This document shows positions 16,457-25,360 of a DNA stretch of 47,053 bases, one piece after another. Both the position numbers and the translations under genes were made by a program. Positions within the stretch are counted from its first letter, which is position 1. Every line of letters begins with the position of its first letter. The DNA is taken from NCBI GenBank assembly GCA_017964325.1, contig JAGCSE010000273.1, forward strand, positions 1 through 47,053, in the 5' to 3' direction. The DNA is from Victivallales bacterium. Lineage in GTDB: Bacteria > Verrucomicrobiota > Lentisphaeria > Oligosphaerales > Oligosphaeraceae. The notes beneath the pieces are model-generated. The model searched no databases. It saw only the letters and a program-made list of their open reading frames with translations, and was not told the DNA's origin.

Positions 16457-19400
16457 TTACTTCTGCTTTTGGGCTTTTTCCATTGCCTTGATCTGTTTCA
16501 GTTCTTTCAAACCGCCAGAAAACACCATATAGACAATCGGAATGAACACCAAGGTGACTAGCGTAGAAGAACTTAAGCCGCCAATGACGGCTCGCGCCAA
16601 CGGTGCCGTCGATTCACCGCCTTCACCAAGGGCGAGTGCCATCGGAATCAGGCCGAGAACCGTCGTCAATGTCGTCATGAGAATGGGACGCAGACGGCGG
16701 CGCGCCGCCTCCAGAATCGAATCATAAATCGTCGAGTTCTCCATCGCCCGCAACTGCTTGATTTCATCAACAAGAATAATGGCGTTGTTGACCACGATGC
16801 CAGCCAGCATGATACAGCCGATGGCCGATTCCATGTTGATGGTCGTGTTCGTCACAAACAGCATAATCAAGACGCCGATAGCAGCCAAAGGCACGGAGAA
16901 CATGACGACGAACGGGTCCTTCAGAGACTCGTACTGGCAGGCCATGACCATATAGACCAATACGATAGCCAGCACGAACATCATCACCATGTCCTGGAAT
17001 GTCTTGACCTGATCGTCCCAGTTGCCGGAAGGACGGATGGAAAAGCCCTCCGGCCGCAGGATCTTGTCCAATTCGGGCTGCGCGGCTTTGATGAGTTCTC
17101 CGATGCTCGTATCCTTGTTGTTGAAGTTGCAGTACAACGTGACGACACGTTCCTTATCTTTACGGTCGATTCGGACGGCACCCTTGTGGGCATGAGTCTT
17201 CGTCACATTGCGCAGATTGATCAACTCGCCTTTGTCGTTCGTAACCAACAGGTCATGAATTTCATCCAAACGACGGCGATCCGAATCCTTGATCTTCACG
17301 ACGATCTTGTATTCGTCGCCTTCTTCACGGTAGTTCGTAGAGGAGACACCCGCCACGGACGTTTCGAGGAAATCAGCAATCGTGTTAACATCCAGTCCGA
17401 GCGTTGAGGCTTTCGTCCTGTCGATTCCAAATAACTGCTCGGGCGTTCCAGATTCTCGTGAAATACGGACATCCGTCACGCCCGGAATGCCCAGCATGAC
17501 CTCCTGGGCTTGCCGCGCCAATTCGTCGCCCGTCTCCATGTCATAGCCGCGGATGTCGATTTCAAGACGCGAATCCGCGCCGCCCCCCATCATGCGGTTA
17601 AAGAAACCAAGAGACGGATCGACACGCACTTTCGCGCCTGGATAACGTCCAGCCAGCAACTTGCGCAAATCAATCGCGACCTCTTCGCTGCTCCGCTTGC
17701 GGAATTTCGGCTTCACTAGATATACCGTCATCGTCGATGTATGAGCGGCGGACCCCATCCAGACGGAACCGCCGATGTTGGACTGCATCTTGTCGTATTC
17801 CGGCACGTTCTCTTGGATGAACCGCTCAATTTCAGCAGCCAGTTCATTCGTGATGCCAACGCGCGTTCCGACATCCAAATCTACGCGGACACGGATTTCA
17901 CTTTCGTCAGTCTCCGGCATGATTTCCGAACCGATCATCTTCCACAGACCGAAGCAGACCACAATCAAAACCACGACGATGCACGTCACGCGGAACCAAT
18001 GGTGCAGACAGTGGATTAGGAAACTCCTGTAAGCAGTGGAAAGCGAATCCAAAAACTTTCCAATTCCCGTATAGATAGCACCATGTTTAACCTCTTTAAT
18101 TCCAAGCCTTTCAAGACGGCGGCGTGAAACTTCGCCCAACTGCGCCGTCAGCATCGGCACGAGCGTGATGGCTGTCACATAGCTGCTCAACAGGGAGAAG
18201 CAGATGACGGACGCAAGTTCGGAGAACATGATGCCGACCATTCCTTCCACGAAGAACATCGGCAGGAAGATGACCAGCGTCGTCAAGGTGGAGGCCAAAA
18301 TCGGCGTCGCAACTTCGCTCGTCCCCTTGTCAGCCGCCTCCAGATTTCCGAGTTTCTCTTCGTCTCGTACTCGGTTGATGTTTTCCAAGACGACGATCGA
18401 ATTGTCAACCAACATACCAACACCCAGTGCCAAACCACCCAACGTCATGATATTCAATGTGTAACCAGTGAAATAAATCAACGCAAACGTCGCAATGATG
18501 GAAATAGGAATGGATGTTCCGATGACGAACGTCGCCGCCCAGTTCCGCAGGAAGAACAGGATGACGACGACCGCCAAAAGACCGCCCTGCCACGCCGAAT
18601 CGCCGACGTTGCGGATGGAGTTGCTGATGAACTCCGCACTTGTGCGCAATATCTGGATGTTGATCTGCGGATATTCTTCGTTGATGCGCGCCATCGCCTT
18701 CTCGACGCCGCGGACGACCTGCACCGTGTTGCGGTCAGACTGCTTGAACACCATGATGCGGATACCGTTCTTGCCGTTGATATGGACGGACGTCGTCTCC
18801 TTCTCCCACGAATCCTCCACTTCGGCGATGTCCTTGATGCGGATTGTCGAACCATTGCGTACATCAACAACCGTCTCGCGTATTTCGTCCAAACTCTCGT
18901 ATTCACCAGGTGTACGAAGCAAGACCTCATAGTTACCGGAATCAATCGTTCCAGCAGGCGATGTCAAATTTTGCTTGTTTAACACATTCAAGACGGTCTT
19001 TGTCGAAATTTTCAACGCCTTGATCTTTTCAGGATACAAATTGACATGGATTTCGCGTTTGCGGCCACCGAGGATGTTGACATTGCCGACACCATCGACT
19101 CGCTCCAGAATAGGTTCAATCTGGTCTTCGATGAAATCACGCAGCTTCACAGGATCCAAATCGGACGCACAGCCAAGCATGGCGACTGGTGCAGACGCAG
19201 CATCGAATTTCATCAGTCGCGGACGATCGACATCGTCTGGCAAAGCACTGACAATACGGTCGATACGATCACGAACATCGCTTGTGGCCGCGTCAATGTC
19301 CGTCCCCCATTCGAAAGAGATACGGACGGTCGAACGACCTTCCGACGAACTGGAGCGGATTTCCTTCACGCCAGGAACCGCGCTGACGCCCTCCTCGATG

Positions 19401-19600
19401 GGGCGTGTCACCAGCTCCTCAACATCTTCAGGGCTGGCATCTTCGTATGTCGCGGATACTGTCACAGCCGGAAACGTCACGTCCGGCATCATATCTACAG
19501 GCAACTTCATCAACGCTACAAGTCCGAGAATAATAACGATCAACGAGACCATCGTCACAAAAATCGGACGCCTTATTGAAAAACTGGCAATGGCTGACAT
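16457..19600 (-). CDS. RND efflux pump inner-membrane transporter
   Basis: A 1047-residue transporter of the AcrB/HAE class, full length for the family. It begins [33 protein letters not shown], has the first large periplasmic loop, helices TM2-6 with [16 protein letters not shown] (only one Asp of the AcrB Asp-Asp pair, as in many RND relatives), a second periplasmic domain, and TM8-12 with [19 protein letters not shown]. It uses the proton gradient to export drugs, bile-type detergents or metabolites together with an adaptor and an outer-membrane channel. The adaptor is encoded 61 nt upstream; no TolC-like gene is in the window, so the channel must be elsewhere. Substrate unknown. The call is firm. 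Confidence 0.95.
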   Translation of the reverse strand: MSAIASFSIRRPIFVTMVSLIVIILGLVALMKLPVDMMPDVTFPAVTVSATYEDASPEDVEELVTRPIEEGVSAVPGVKEIRSSSSEGRSTVRISFEWGTDIDAATSDVRDRIDRIVSALPDDVDRPRLMKFDAASAPVAMLGCASDLDPVKLRDFIEDQIEPILERVDGVGNVNILGGRKREIHVNLYPEKIKALKISTKTVLNVLNKQNLTSPAGTIDSGNYEVLLRTPGEYESLDEIRETVVDVRNGSTIRIKDIAEVEDSWEKETTSVHINGKNGIRIMVFKQSDRNTVQVVRGVEKAMARINEEYPQINIQILRTSAEFISNSIRNVGDSAWQGGLLAVVVILFFLRNWAATFVIGTSIPISIIATFALIYFTGYTLNIMTLGGLALGVGMLVDNSIVVLENINRVRDEEKLGNLEAADKGTSEVATPILASTLTTLVIFLPMFFVEGMVGIMFSELASVICFSLLSSYVTAITLVPMLTAQLGEVSRRRLERLGIKEVKHGAIYTGIGKFLDSLSTAYRSFLIHCLHHWFRVTCIVVVLIVVCFGLWKMIGSEIMPETDESEIRVRVDLDVGTRVGITNELAAEIERFIQENVPEYDKMQSNIGGSVWMGSAAHTSTMTVYLVKPKFRKRSSEEVAIDLRKLLAGRYPGAKVRVDPSLGFFNRMMGGGADSRLEIDIRGYDMETGDELARQAQEVMLGIPGVTDVRISRESGTPEQLFGIDRTKASTLGLDVNTIADFLETSVAGVSSTNYREEGDEYKIVVKIKDSDRRRLDEIHDLLVTNDKGELINLRNVTKTHAHKGAVRIDRKDKERVVTLYCNFNNKDTSIGELIKAAQPELDKILRPEGFSIRPSGNWDDQVKTFQDMVMMFVLAIVLVYMVMACQYESLKDPFVVMFSVPLAAIGVLIMLFVTNTTINMESAIGCIMLAGIVVNNAIILVDEIKQLRAMENSTIYDSILEAARRRLRPILMTTLTTVLGLIPMALALGEGGESTAPLARAVIGGLSSSTLVTLVFIPIVYMVFSGGLKELKQIKAMEKAQKQK

Positions 19601-19661
19601 TCTTATCTATCCTAAAACCAATCGCTTAAATGCACAAAGAAATACGCTTCCAAATAGGACA

Positions 19662-20996
19662 TCAACGGCGTGGCAGACGAATCAACGTATCCTCACGCAA
19701 CAGGTGGTTGCCCATCGTAACGACCTTGCCGTTCGCGAAATATGACTCATCTTCCTCTTTTACAGGCTTCACTTCAATGATGTCGGCCGTCTTGAATCCC
19801 TCAATCACAGGAACAAAATGGACTTTCATCTCAGGTTCCGCTCCGACGGAGAAGAACAAGCCAAGAATATCATTACGGCGCACAACCGCCGAACTTGGAA
19901 CAAGATAGATATCTTTATGACGATCGAACTCAATTTCGATCCTCACGAACATACCGGGCTTCAAGAGACCGTTTGGATTCTCGATTTCAATTTCAACACG
20001 GCCTTGACGTGCATTTTCATCAATCTTCGGCGCAATGCGGACGATGTGGCCGCTGAAAAACTTATCCTTCGAACCAGGGGCTCCATTCGGATACGCATCC
20101 ACAAACACTTTCGCCAACTGACCTTTCTGCAGACGCGCATAGTCCTGCTCGACCGTCGAGACGATGGCCCGCATCTTGGACAAATCGACGACGCTGATAA
20201 TCGGCGTGTTCACCGCAAGCATCGCACCTGGATCGACAAAGCGTTCGGCCACATAGCGGACATTCGAACCGCCTTCCCACGCAGCCGCGATTTTCGTGTA
20301 GGACAAACGCGTGCGCGCCGCCTCCAACGCCGCCTTCTGCTTCACCACCTGGCTTTCCTTGATCGCCACATCCGTCTCAGCAATAGCGAGTTGCGTCTTT
20401 GCCAACTCTACTTTCGATCGTGCGATATCAACTTCGGACACGCGAACTTCATACGTCGCCTTTGCGGAGTCCAGTTCTGCCTGCGTGTTCAAATCATCAC
20501 GCCGCAACTGCTCATGGCGCTCCAATTCCTTCTTCGCCAACGTCTGCTGCGCCAAAGAGGATTTCACACCGGATTCAGTAGCCAAAATCTCCGTCTTCGC
20601 GCTCATCACGCCTGCCTGCGATGACTTAACCTGCGCTTCACAGACCACCAGAGCGGCGGACTCTTCGTTTACAGACTGTTGCTGTTCGTCGTCGTCCAAC
20701 TCCGCCACGGGATCGTTCAGCTTCACTTCATCGCCGATATTGAAATTCAACGTCTTGAGACGACCAGCCGTCTTCGGCGAGATGTTGAACAGGCTGTCCG
20801 CCTCCAATGATCCCGTAAAGTTGCCGATGTCAGCGAGTTCGCCCTTTGTGATATCCGCCAGCGCCACCGTCACAGGCGCGGTGTTCTGTGGCTTCATCTC
20901 CTCCTTCTGTGTCATTTTCTCCTTGACGCGATATGCAATCAACGCACCAAGACCAATCAGGAACAAAATACCGATAACCGCTAGAAACTTTTTCAT
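19662..20996 (-). CDS. RND periplasmic adaptor (membrane fusion protein)
   Basis: A 444-residue HlyD/AcrA-type adaptor. It has an N-terminal membrane anchor (residues 5-24) and no lipobox, a barrel-sandwich half (ISPKTAGRLKTLNFNIGDEVKLNDPVAEL), a long coiled coil rich in Ala, Lys, Glu and Gln (about 108-230), the second sandwich half (RFVDPGAMLAVNTPIISVVDLSKMRA) and a beta-barrel (GHIVRIAPKIDENARQGRVEIEI). It links the inner-membrane pump to the outer-membrane channel. It is the first gene of the pump operon; no local TetR- or MarR-type repressor is found. Confidence 0.93.
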   Translation of the reverse strand: MKKFLAVIGILFLIGLGALIAYRVKEKMTQKEEMKPQNTAPVTVALADITKGELADIGNFTGSLEADSLFNISPKTAGRLKTLNFNIGDEVKLNDPVAELDDDEQQQSVNEESAALVVCEAQVKSSQAGVMSAKTEILATESGVKSSLAQQTLAKKELERHEQLRRDDLNTQAELDSAKATYEVRVSEVDIARSKVELAKTQLAIAETDVAIKESQVVKQKAALEAARTRLSYTKIAAAWEGGSNVRYVAERFVDPGAMLAVNTPIISVVDLSKMRAIVSTVEQDYARLQKGQLAKVFVDAYPNGAPGSKDKFFSGHIVRIAPKIDENARQGRVEIEIENPNGLLKPGMFVRIEIEFDRHKDIYLVPSSAVVRRNDILGLFFSVGAEPEMKVHFVPVIEGFKTADIIEVKPVKEEDESYFANGKVVTMGNHLLREDTLIRLPRR

Positions 20997-21230
20997 AATC
21001 TACAAATTGACAACCTGTTATATATTTATTTGATTTTTTGGGATTATATAATTCCGCTGGGAGACACCTTTTTTACACAGCGACTTCCTATAGCTTAAAA
21101 CACCAAATGCCAACAAACACCCTCAGCAGGCACGACATGGATTTTGGCATTTTCCGAAACTATTAATATCCTTTCAAATCTTCTGATTTCAAGAAAATTT
21201 CCAAACATTTGTTTGAATTTTTGTCAATTT
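20997..21230. other. 234-bp AT-rich gap with an inverted repeat
   Basis: The gap separates the methyltransferase stop from the pump operon start, both on the minus strand. It must hold the pump promoter, but no convincing -35/-10 pair is seen. AAATGCCAA (21105-21113) and TTGGCATTT (21144-21152) form a perfect 9-bp inverted repeat around 30 nt. CAAACA/TGTTTG (21202-21215) forms a small hairpin right after the methyltransferase gene. No coding frame is supported. Confidence 0.4.
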
Positions 21231-22376
21231 TCATGCAAAATGGGCTTCCAGCAGCTTGAAAATTGTCGGCGTGAATCCGAACTCCCCCATCAATGCCTTT
21301 GCCTCCTCCAATGCCGCCTTCCGCCGTTCCAATGGAATTTCACTTTTACTTCCACGAATCAACAGATTCTTTGGCGTATGTGATAAATCCACAAACTCAA
21401 GTACTTGTGTCTTGTATCCAACCACGGTCAACAAATTGGCGCGAATGGCATCCGTCGCCATCGCCGCAAACCGCTCCTGAATGATGCCATAGCGTGTCAG
21501 AATCGGAAACCGCCCTCCCGTCATCTGTTTGTTCAGTTCATGCTGGCAGCACGGCACGGAAAAAATATGTTTCGCACCCCATGAAACGGCGTTGTACAGT
21601 GCATAATCCGTCGCAGTATCACATGCGTGGAGCGACACGACCACATCCACAACATCCTTCGGCTGGAATCCCGCTATGTCACCGACTACGAACGACATCC
21701 CATCATAACCATACTTTTTCGCCGCCTTGTTGCATGCCGCGATGACGTCCGCCTTCAAATCTACTCCAGTCACGACGGCGCGAATTCCTTTAACCTTTAA
21801 TAAATAATAATAAAGAATGAAAGTCAAATAGGATTTGCCACAACCGAAATCGACGACATGCAGTGTCTCGCCTTCGCCTATCTCGGTTAACGTGTCATCC
21901 ATCATTTCCAAAAAACGGTTGATTTGCTTATACTTATCGTAATGAGACGGCACGACTTTTCCATCTGGCGTGAAGACTCCCATATCGACCAGCGGCGGCA
22001 CGATCTCCCCTTCGGGCAGGATATAGTTTTTCACACGATTGTGTTGTTCAGACGGCGCGGCGGCGTTTTTGTTCGCCTTGCGGCTGAACATCGCGCGGCC
22101 GCGTTTCGCAACGCGCAGATTGTATTCGTATGATTCGCTCCAGGCGTTCAACTGGCGATAGCCTTCCTCAAATCGCGACAGAACATATGGATACATCTCT
22201 TCGCTAGTCAAATTTGACTGAAAGGCCTGACGGTTCACAATCCGTTCGGCCTGATATCCGTTCGCCAGACGACGAAGCGTCTCACGCATACCGTCCGGCC
22301 CGCTCAATACCAGCTTGTACGGATTATCCGTCAAAATCCGCTTCAGATATTGTTGTAAATCATTTTCCGAATCCAT
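21231..22376 (-). CDS. SAM-dependent methyltransferase, Methyltransf_32 type
   Basis: A 381-residue cytoplasmic protein. The class I SAM-binding fold begins at VVDFGCGKSYLTFIL (residues 174-188), followed by VTGVDLKADVIAACN, FVVGDIAGF, VSLHACDTATDYAL and VPCCQHELNKQM. The last three fit the family that includes GSTCD-type and Trm13-like enzymes, probably RNA methyltransferases. Residues 110-140 (HNRVKNYILPEGEIVPPLVDMGVF) are a conserved lead-in in bacterial members. It starts 12 nt after the NAD+ synthetase stop and is almost certainly in the same operon. The target is unknown. Confidence 0.8.
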   Translation of the reverse strand: MDSENDLQQYLKRILTDNPYKLVLSGPDGMRETLRRLANGYQAERIVNRQAFQSNLTSEEMYPYVLSRFEEGYRQLNAWSESYEYNLRVAKRGRAMFSRKANKNAAAPSEQHNRVKNYILPEGEIVPPLVDMGVFTPDGKVVPSHYDKYKQINRFLEMMDDTLTEIGEGETLHVVDFGCGKSYLTFILYYYLLKVKGIRAVVTGVDLKADVIAACNKAAKKYGYDGMSFVVGDIAGFQPKDVVDVVVSLHACDTATDYALYNAVSWGAKHIFSVPCCQHELNKQMTGGRFPILTRYGIIQERFAAMATDAIRANLLTVVGYKTQVLEFVDLSHTPKNLLIRGSKSEIPLERRKAALEEAKALMGEFGFTPTIFKLLEAHFA

Positions 22377-22388
22377 CGTTCAGACCGT

Positions 22389-24305
22389 TCAATCCTCCAG
22401 TTCCTTCATCCAAACAGCGAACGACGCATCCGACGGCATCGCCAAACCACCGCGCGGCGACAGGCTGATTTCCGTCGCCTTCACGCCGTCGGGCATGCAG
22501 CTCCGCTTGAACTGCTGCGTGACAAAACGCCTCAGGAAATTCTTCAGATATCCTTTCAGCTGCTCCTTTGTGAACTCCTTTCCGAAAACCTGCTCCGCCA
22601 AAAACAGAATCTTCTTCGGCGACGCTCCGTATTTGAAGAAATGATACAGGAAGAAATCATGGATTTCGTACGGCCCACGAATGTCTTCCGTCTTCTGCTT
22701 GATCTTGCCCTGTTCGTCCGCCGGAAGCAGTTCGGGGCTGACCGGCGTGTCGATGATGTCCTGCAGAATCGCCTTCACCTTCGGCAGCCGTTCCGCGCCG
22801 ACCCACGCGATAATCGTGCGCATCAACGACTTCGGAATGGAACCGTTCACGCCGTACTGCGCGATATGGTCACCATTGAACGTGCACCATCCCAACGCGA
22901 TTTCAGACAAATCGCCTGTTCCGACGACTAATCCATTGAATTTGTTCGCCAAATCCAGCAGAATCTGCGTCCGTTCGCGTGCCTGCGCGTTTTCATAGAC
23001 AACATTCCGTTCATTCGGATCATGGCCGATATTCGCAAAGTGTTCCAGACAAGCGTTTTTGATGCTGATCTCCCACAGTTCGACGCCAAGCTTGCGGCAG
23101 AGATTGCAGGCGTTTTCATACGTGCGGTCGCTTGTGCCGAAGCCAGGCATCGTGATGGCCCACACGTCCGACGGCTTGCGTTTCAGCATTTTCATCGTCT
23201 CGACACATACCAACAGCGCCAACGTCGAATCCAATCCGCCTGAAATACCGAGCACAAGTTTCTGCGCATGAACATGTTCCACGCGTTTAGCCAGCGCCGC
23301 CTTCTGGATTTCGAAGGCCTCTTCGCAAACCACCGCGCGTTCCGCCGCATTTTCCGGAATAAATGGCGAACGCGCCAGCGGACGGCGCAAATCCTTCGGC
23401 TCAGGCCATTTCTGCATTTCGATATAACAATACTCTCCTTCCTTTTCTAGTTTGGCGATTGCCTCCCCGAATTCATGATCCGCCAGCCGCGCTGCATTCA
23501 AAGTCTCTGTATCTATGTCCGTTAGAATCATCTGCGATTCACGCTGGAACAACTTGTTTTCCGCCAAAACGACACCGTTCTCCGCGATGATCGCCTGCCC
23601 GCCGCAGACCGTGTCCGTCGTCGATTCCCCAACGCTCGCAGACACATACGCATACGCGGCCTTGCAGCGTTCACTTTGGACGCGAACCAAATCCCGCGTC
23701 TTTTCCCGCGTACCGACATAATCCGTCTTTGCGGCAAGGCAGACAATAAGATTCGCTCCCTGCAAGGCTTTTTCCGAACTCGACGGCATGGTCTTTTCAA
23801 ATTCATTGCCAAATTCAACAGCAAACGTCAGATCATTTGCGCCCTTCCAGCCATCAAAACTGAAAAGCGAATTATTCGCAAAATGAAAATCCACGTTTTG
23901 GCCTGCGTATGTGGCACTTGCATTGACAATATGGTCAGCGGAAGAAAACACGCGATCGTTCTTCGTATTGGCCATTAGCCCCAGAATCTCTCCATTCTGG
24001 GCAACTACGGCGACATCGAACAGCCGATAGTTCCAGACCATCGGTGTTCCGAACACGAAGACAGGCCCTTTCGGAAGTTCTTTCAGCAGACGCGCGACGC
24101 CGTTTTCCGCCACCGTCAGCAACGCCTGGCTGCGGAACAAATCGCCGCAACTGGCGGTCGTCACGGAGAGTTCCGGAAACACGACGATGCCCGCCTTCTC
24201 CTTCGACGCCTGTTTCGCCAACGTCAGAATCTTGTCGCAGTTGTAATCGACATCCGCCACCCGACATTCGGGCACGCACAATGCAATCCGCTGAAATCCG
24301 TACAT
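22389..24305 (-). CDS. nadE: NAD+ synthetase with altered glutaminase domain
   Basis: A 638-residue protein in the usual order: nitrilase-type glutaminase domain (1-280), then NAD+ synthetase domain (320-600) with the ATP-binding LGISGGLDSTLALL (352-365), CRKLGVELWEISI and VVGTGDLSEIALGWCT. It makes NAD+ from deamido-NAD+ in the last step of NAD synthesis. In glutamine-dependent enzymes the nitrilase half supplies ammonia with a Glu-Lys-Cys triad. Here E45 (FPELSVT) is kept, but the Lys position (usually VPK in the ILGVVPK context) reads N113 in ILGLMANTKND, and the Cys position (usually VEICEDLW) reads G166 in FAVEFGNEFE. The surrounding family motif RVQSERCKAAYAYVSASVG is intact, so this is not a frameshift. 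The glutaminase seems dead, and the enzyme may use free ammonia or another glutaminase. Gene order is isomerase, nadE, methyltransferase. Confidence 0.9.
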   Translation of the reverse strand: MYGFQRIALCVPECRVADVDYNCDKILTLAKQASKEKAGIVVFPELSVTTASCGDLFRSQALLTVAENGVARLLKELPKGPVFVFGTPMVWNYRLFDVAVVAQNGEILGLMANTKNDRVFSSADHIVNASATYAGQNVDFHFANNSLFSFDGWKGANDLTFAVEFGNEFEKTMPSSSEKALQGANLIVCLAAKTDYVGTREKTRDLVRVQSERCKAAYAYVSASVGESTTDTVCGGQAIIAENGVVLAENKLFQRESQMILTDIDTETLNAARLADHEFGEAIAKLEKEGEYCYIEMQKWPEPKDLRRPLARSPFIPENAAERAVVCEEAFEIQKAALAKRVEHVHAQKLVLGISGGLDSTLALLVCVETMKMLKRKPSDVWAITMPGFGTSDRTYENACNLCRKLGVELWEISIKNACLEHFANIGHDPNERNVVYENAQARERTQILLDLANKFNGLVVGTGDLSEIALGWCTFNGDHIAQYGVNGSIPKSLMRTIIAWVGAERLPKVKAILQDIIDTPVSPELLPADEQGKIKQKTEDIRGPYEIHDFFLYHFFKYGASPKKILFLAEQVFGKEFTKEQLKGYLKNFLRRFVTQQFKRSCMPDGVKATEISLSPRGGLAMPSDASFAVWMKELED

Positions 24306-24338
24306 CGCCGTTTTCCTTAATTGTTGTTGTCTTTTTCG

Positions 24339-25169
24339 TTACTTGCTCAACGCATGGGCGACCGCCGCCACGGACTTCAACAGCCCTGTACGGCAAGCCT
24401 CCAACGCAGGCATCGCCCAATAGTTGCGGTTGAACAATTCCAATGACAGAATCGTGCCGCCGTTGCGCTCCACGATTTGCAGAATCTTGTCCAACGGGGC
24501 GATGCCGTCGCCCGGAAACACGCGATCCGCATCTTTGATGGTCTCGCGTGGAGGATTCGCGGGAAAGTCGTTCAGATGCAGCACAGGCAAAGCCTGCTGA
24601 CTGAGCAGCCGCATCGCCTCATAGTTGCCGCCGCCCTTATATATATGGTAAACATCCAGCAGAATCGCCGCCTTTGAATGCGCCGCCGTCGCGGCGATTT
24701 TCAGCACGTCTTCAATCTTGCTCAGATTCGCGGAAAAGCCCCACAGTTCCAGAAGTGGTTGAACACCAAACTCGTCGCCAAGCTTCAAAACGGCTTCGTA
24801 ACGCTCTTGAAAACGCGACAAATCGATCGGCTTGTCCGTCGCGCCGACAGGCGGGCACGCCAGCCGTTTGCCGCCAAGCTCCGCCAAAGCCTCCATGTCA
24901 CGACGGACTTCATCCAATCCCGCCTGTCGTTCTGCACCGTCCTCCACCGCCCATTTGCCGAAGCCTATTGCGCTCTCGACGGACAGTCCCAACTCCACAA
25001 TATGTTCGCGCAGAGGCTTTAACGATCCTTTTGTCTTGCGGTACGCATGGATTTCCCGCATCCATGGTTCGACGGAATCGAAGCCCGCTTTCGACGCCAC
25101 TACCATTTCGTCCTCCAGACTCAATTTCTGGCCGCTGATCGTCCCTGTGTTGAGGCAATATCTGAACAT
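24339..25169 (-). CDS. Sugar phosphate isomerase/epimerase, TIM barrel
   Basis: A 276-residue protein of the xylose isomerase-like/AP endonuclease 2 superfamily. The likely divalent-metal ligands are in order: Glu in PLLELWGF, Asp and His in AILLDVYHIY, His in PVLHLNDFP, and Glu in TILSLELFNRNYW. Members isomerise or epimerise keto-sugars, inositols or hydroxypyruvate. The start has AAGG six nt upstream. It is 33 nt before nadE and heads that operon. Its presence in a nadE operon may just be housekeeping order; the substrate is unknown. Confidence 0.85.
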   Translation of the reverse strand: MFRYCLNTGTISGQKLSLEDEMVVASKAGFDSVEPWMREIHAYRKTKGSLKPLREHIVELGLSVESAIGFGKWAVEDGAERQAGLDEVRRDMEALAELGGKRLACPPVGATDKPIDLSRFQERYEAVLKLGDEFGVQPLLELWGFSANLSKIEDVLKIAATAAHSKAAILLDVYHIYKGGGNYEAMRLLSQQALPVLHLNDFPANPPRETIKDADRVFPGDGIAPLDKILQIVERNGGTILSLELFNRNYWAMPALEACRTGLLKSVAAVAHALSK

Positions 25170-25321
25170 ATTTAACCTTCGATTTTAAAGCTTCGTACAA
25201 AATTACTTCATGGATTTAAAATCAAAAGACATGCCAAACCAGGCTTCCATACCCATGTATGACATGTCTCATGAATTGCTTTACATAAAATGTAATTCCA
25301 TCCTGTCAACCATATTTATAA

Positions 25322-25345
25322 GAGGCTACTTATAAAGATAGCCTC
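25322..25345 (-). terminator. Hairpin after the greA-like gene
   Basis: GAGGCTA (25322-25328) and TAGCCTC (25339-25345) pair perfectly around 10 nt, 15 nt downstream of the greA-like stop. On the minus strand TTATAAATA follows instead of a true U-run, so termination may be moderate. Confidence 0.55.
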
Positions 25346-25360
25346 ATTATCAAACAGGTC

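Noticed and set aside
16457..20996. Complete tripartite drug-efflux operon
   Set aside because: The pump and adaptor are certain, but no outer-membrane channel gene or local regulator is present, so only two of three parts are claimed.
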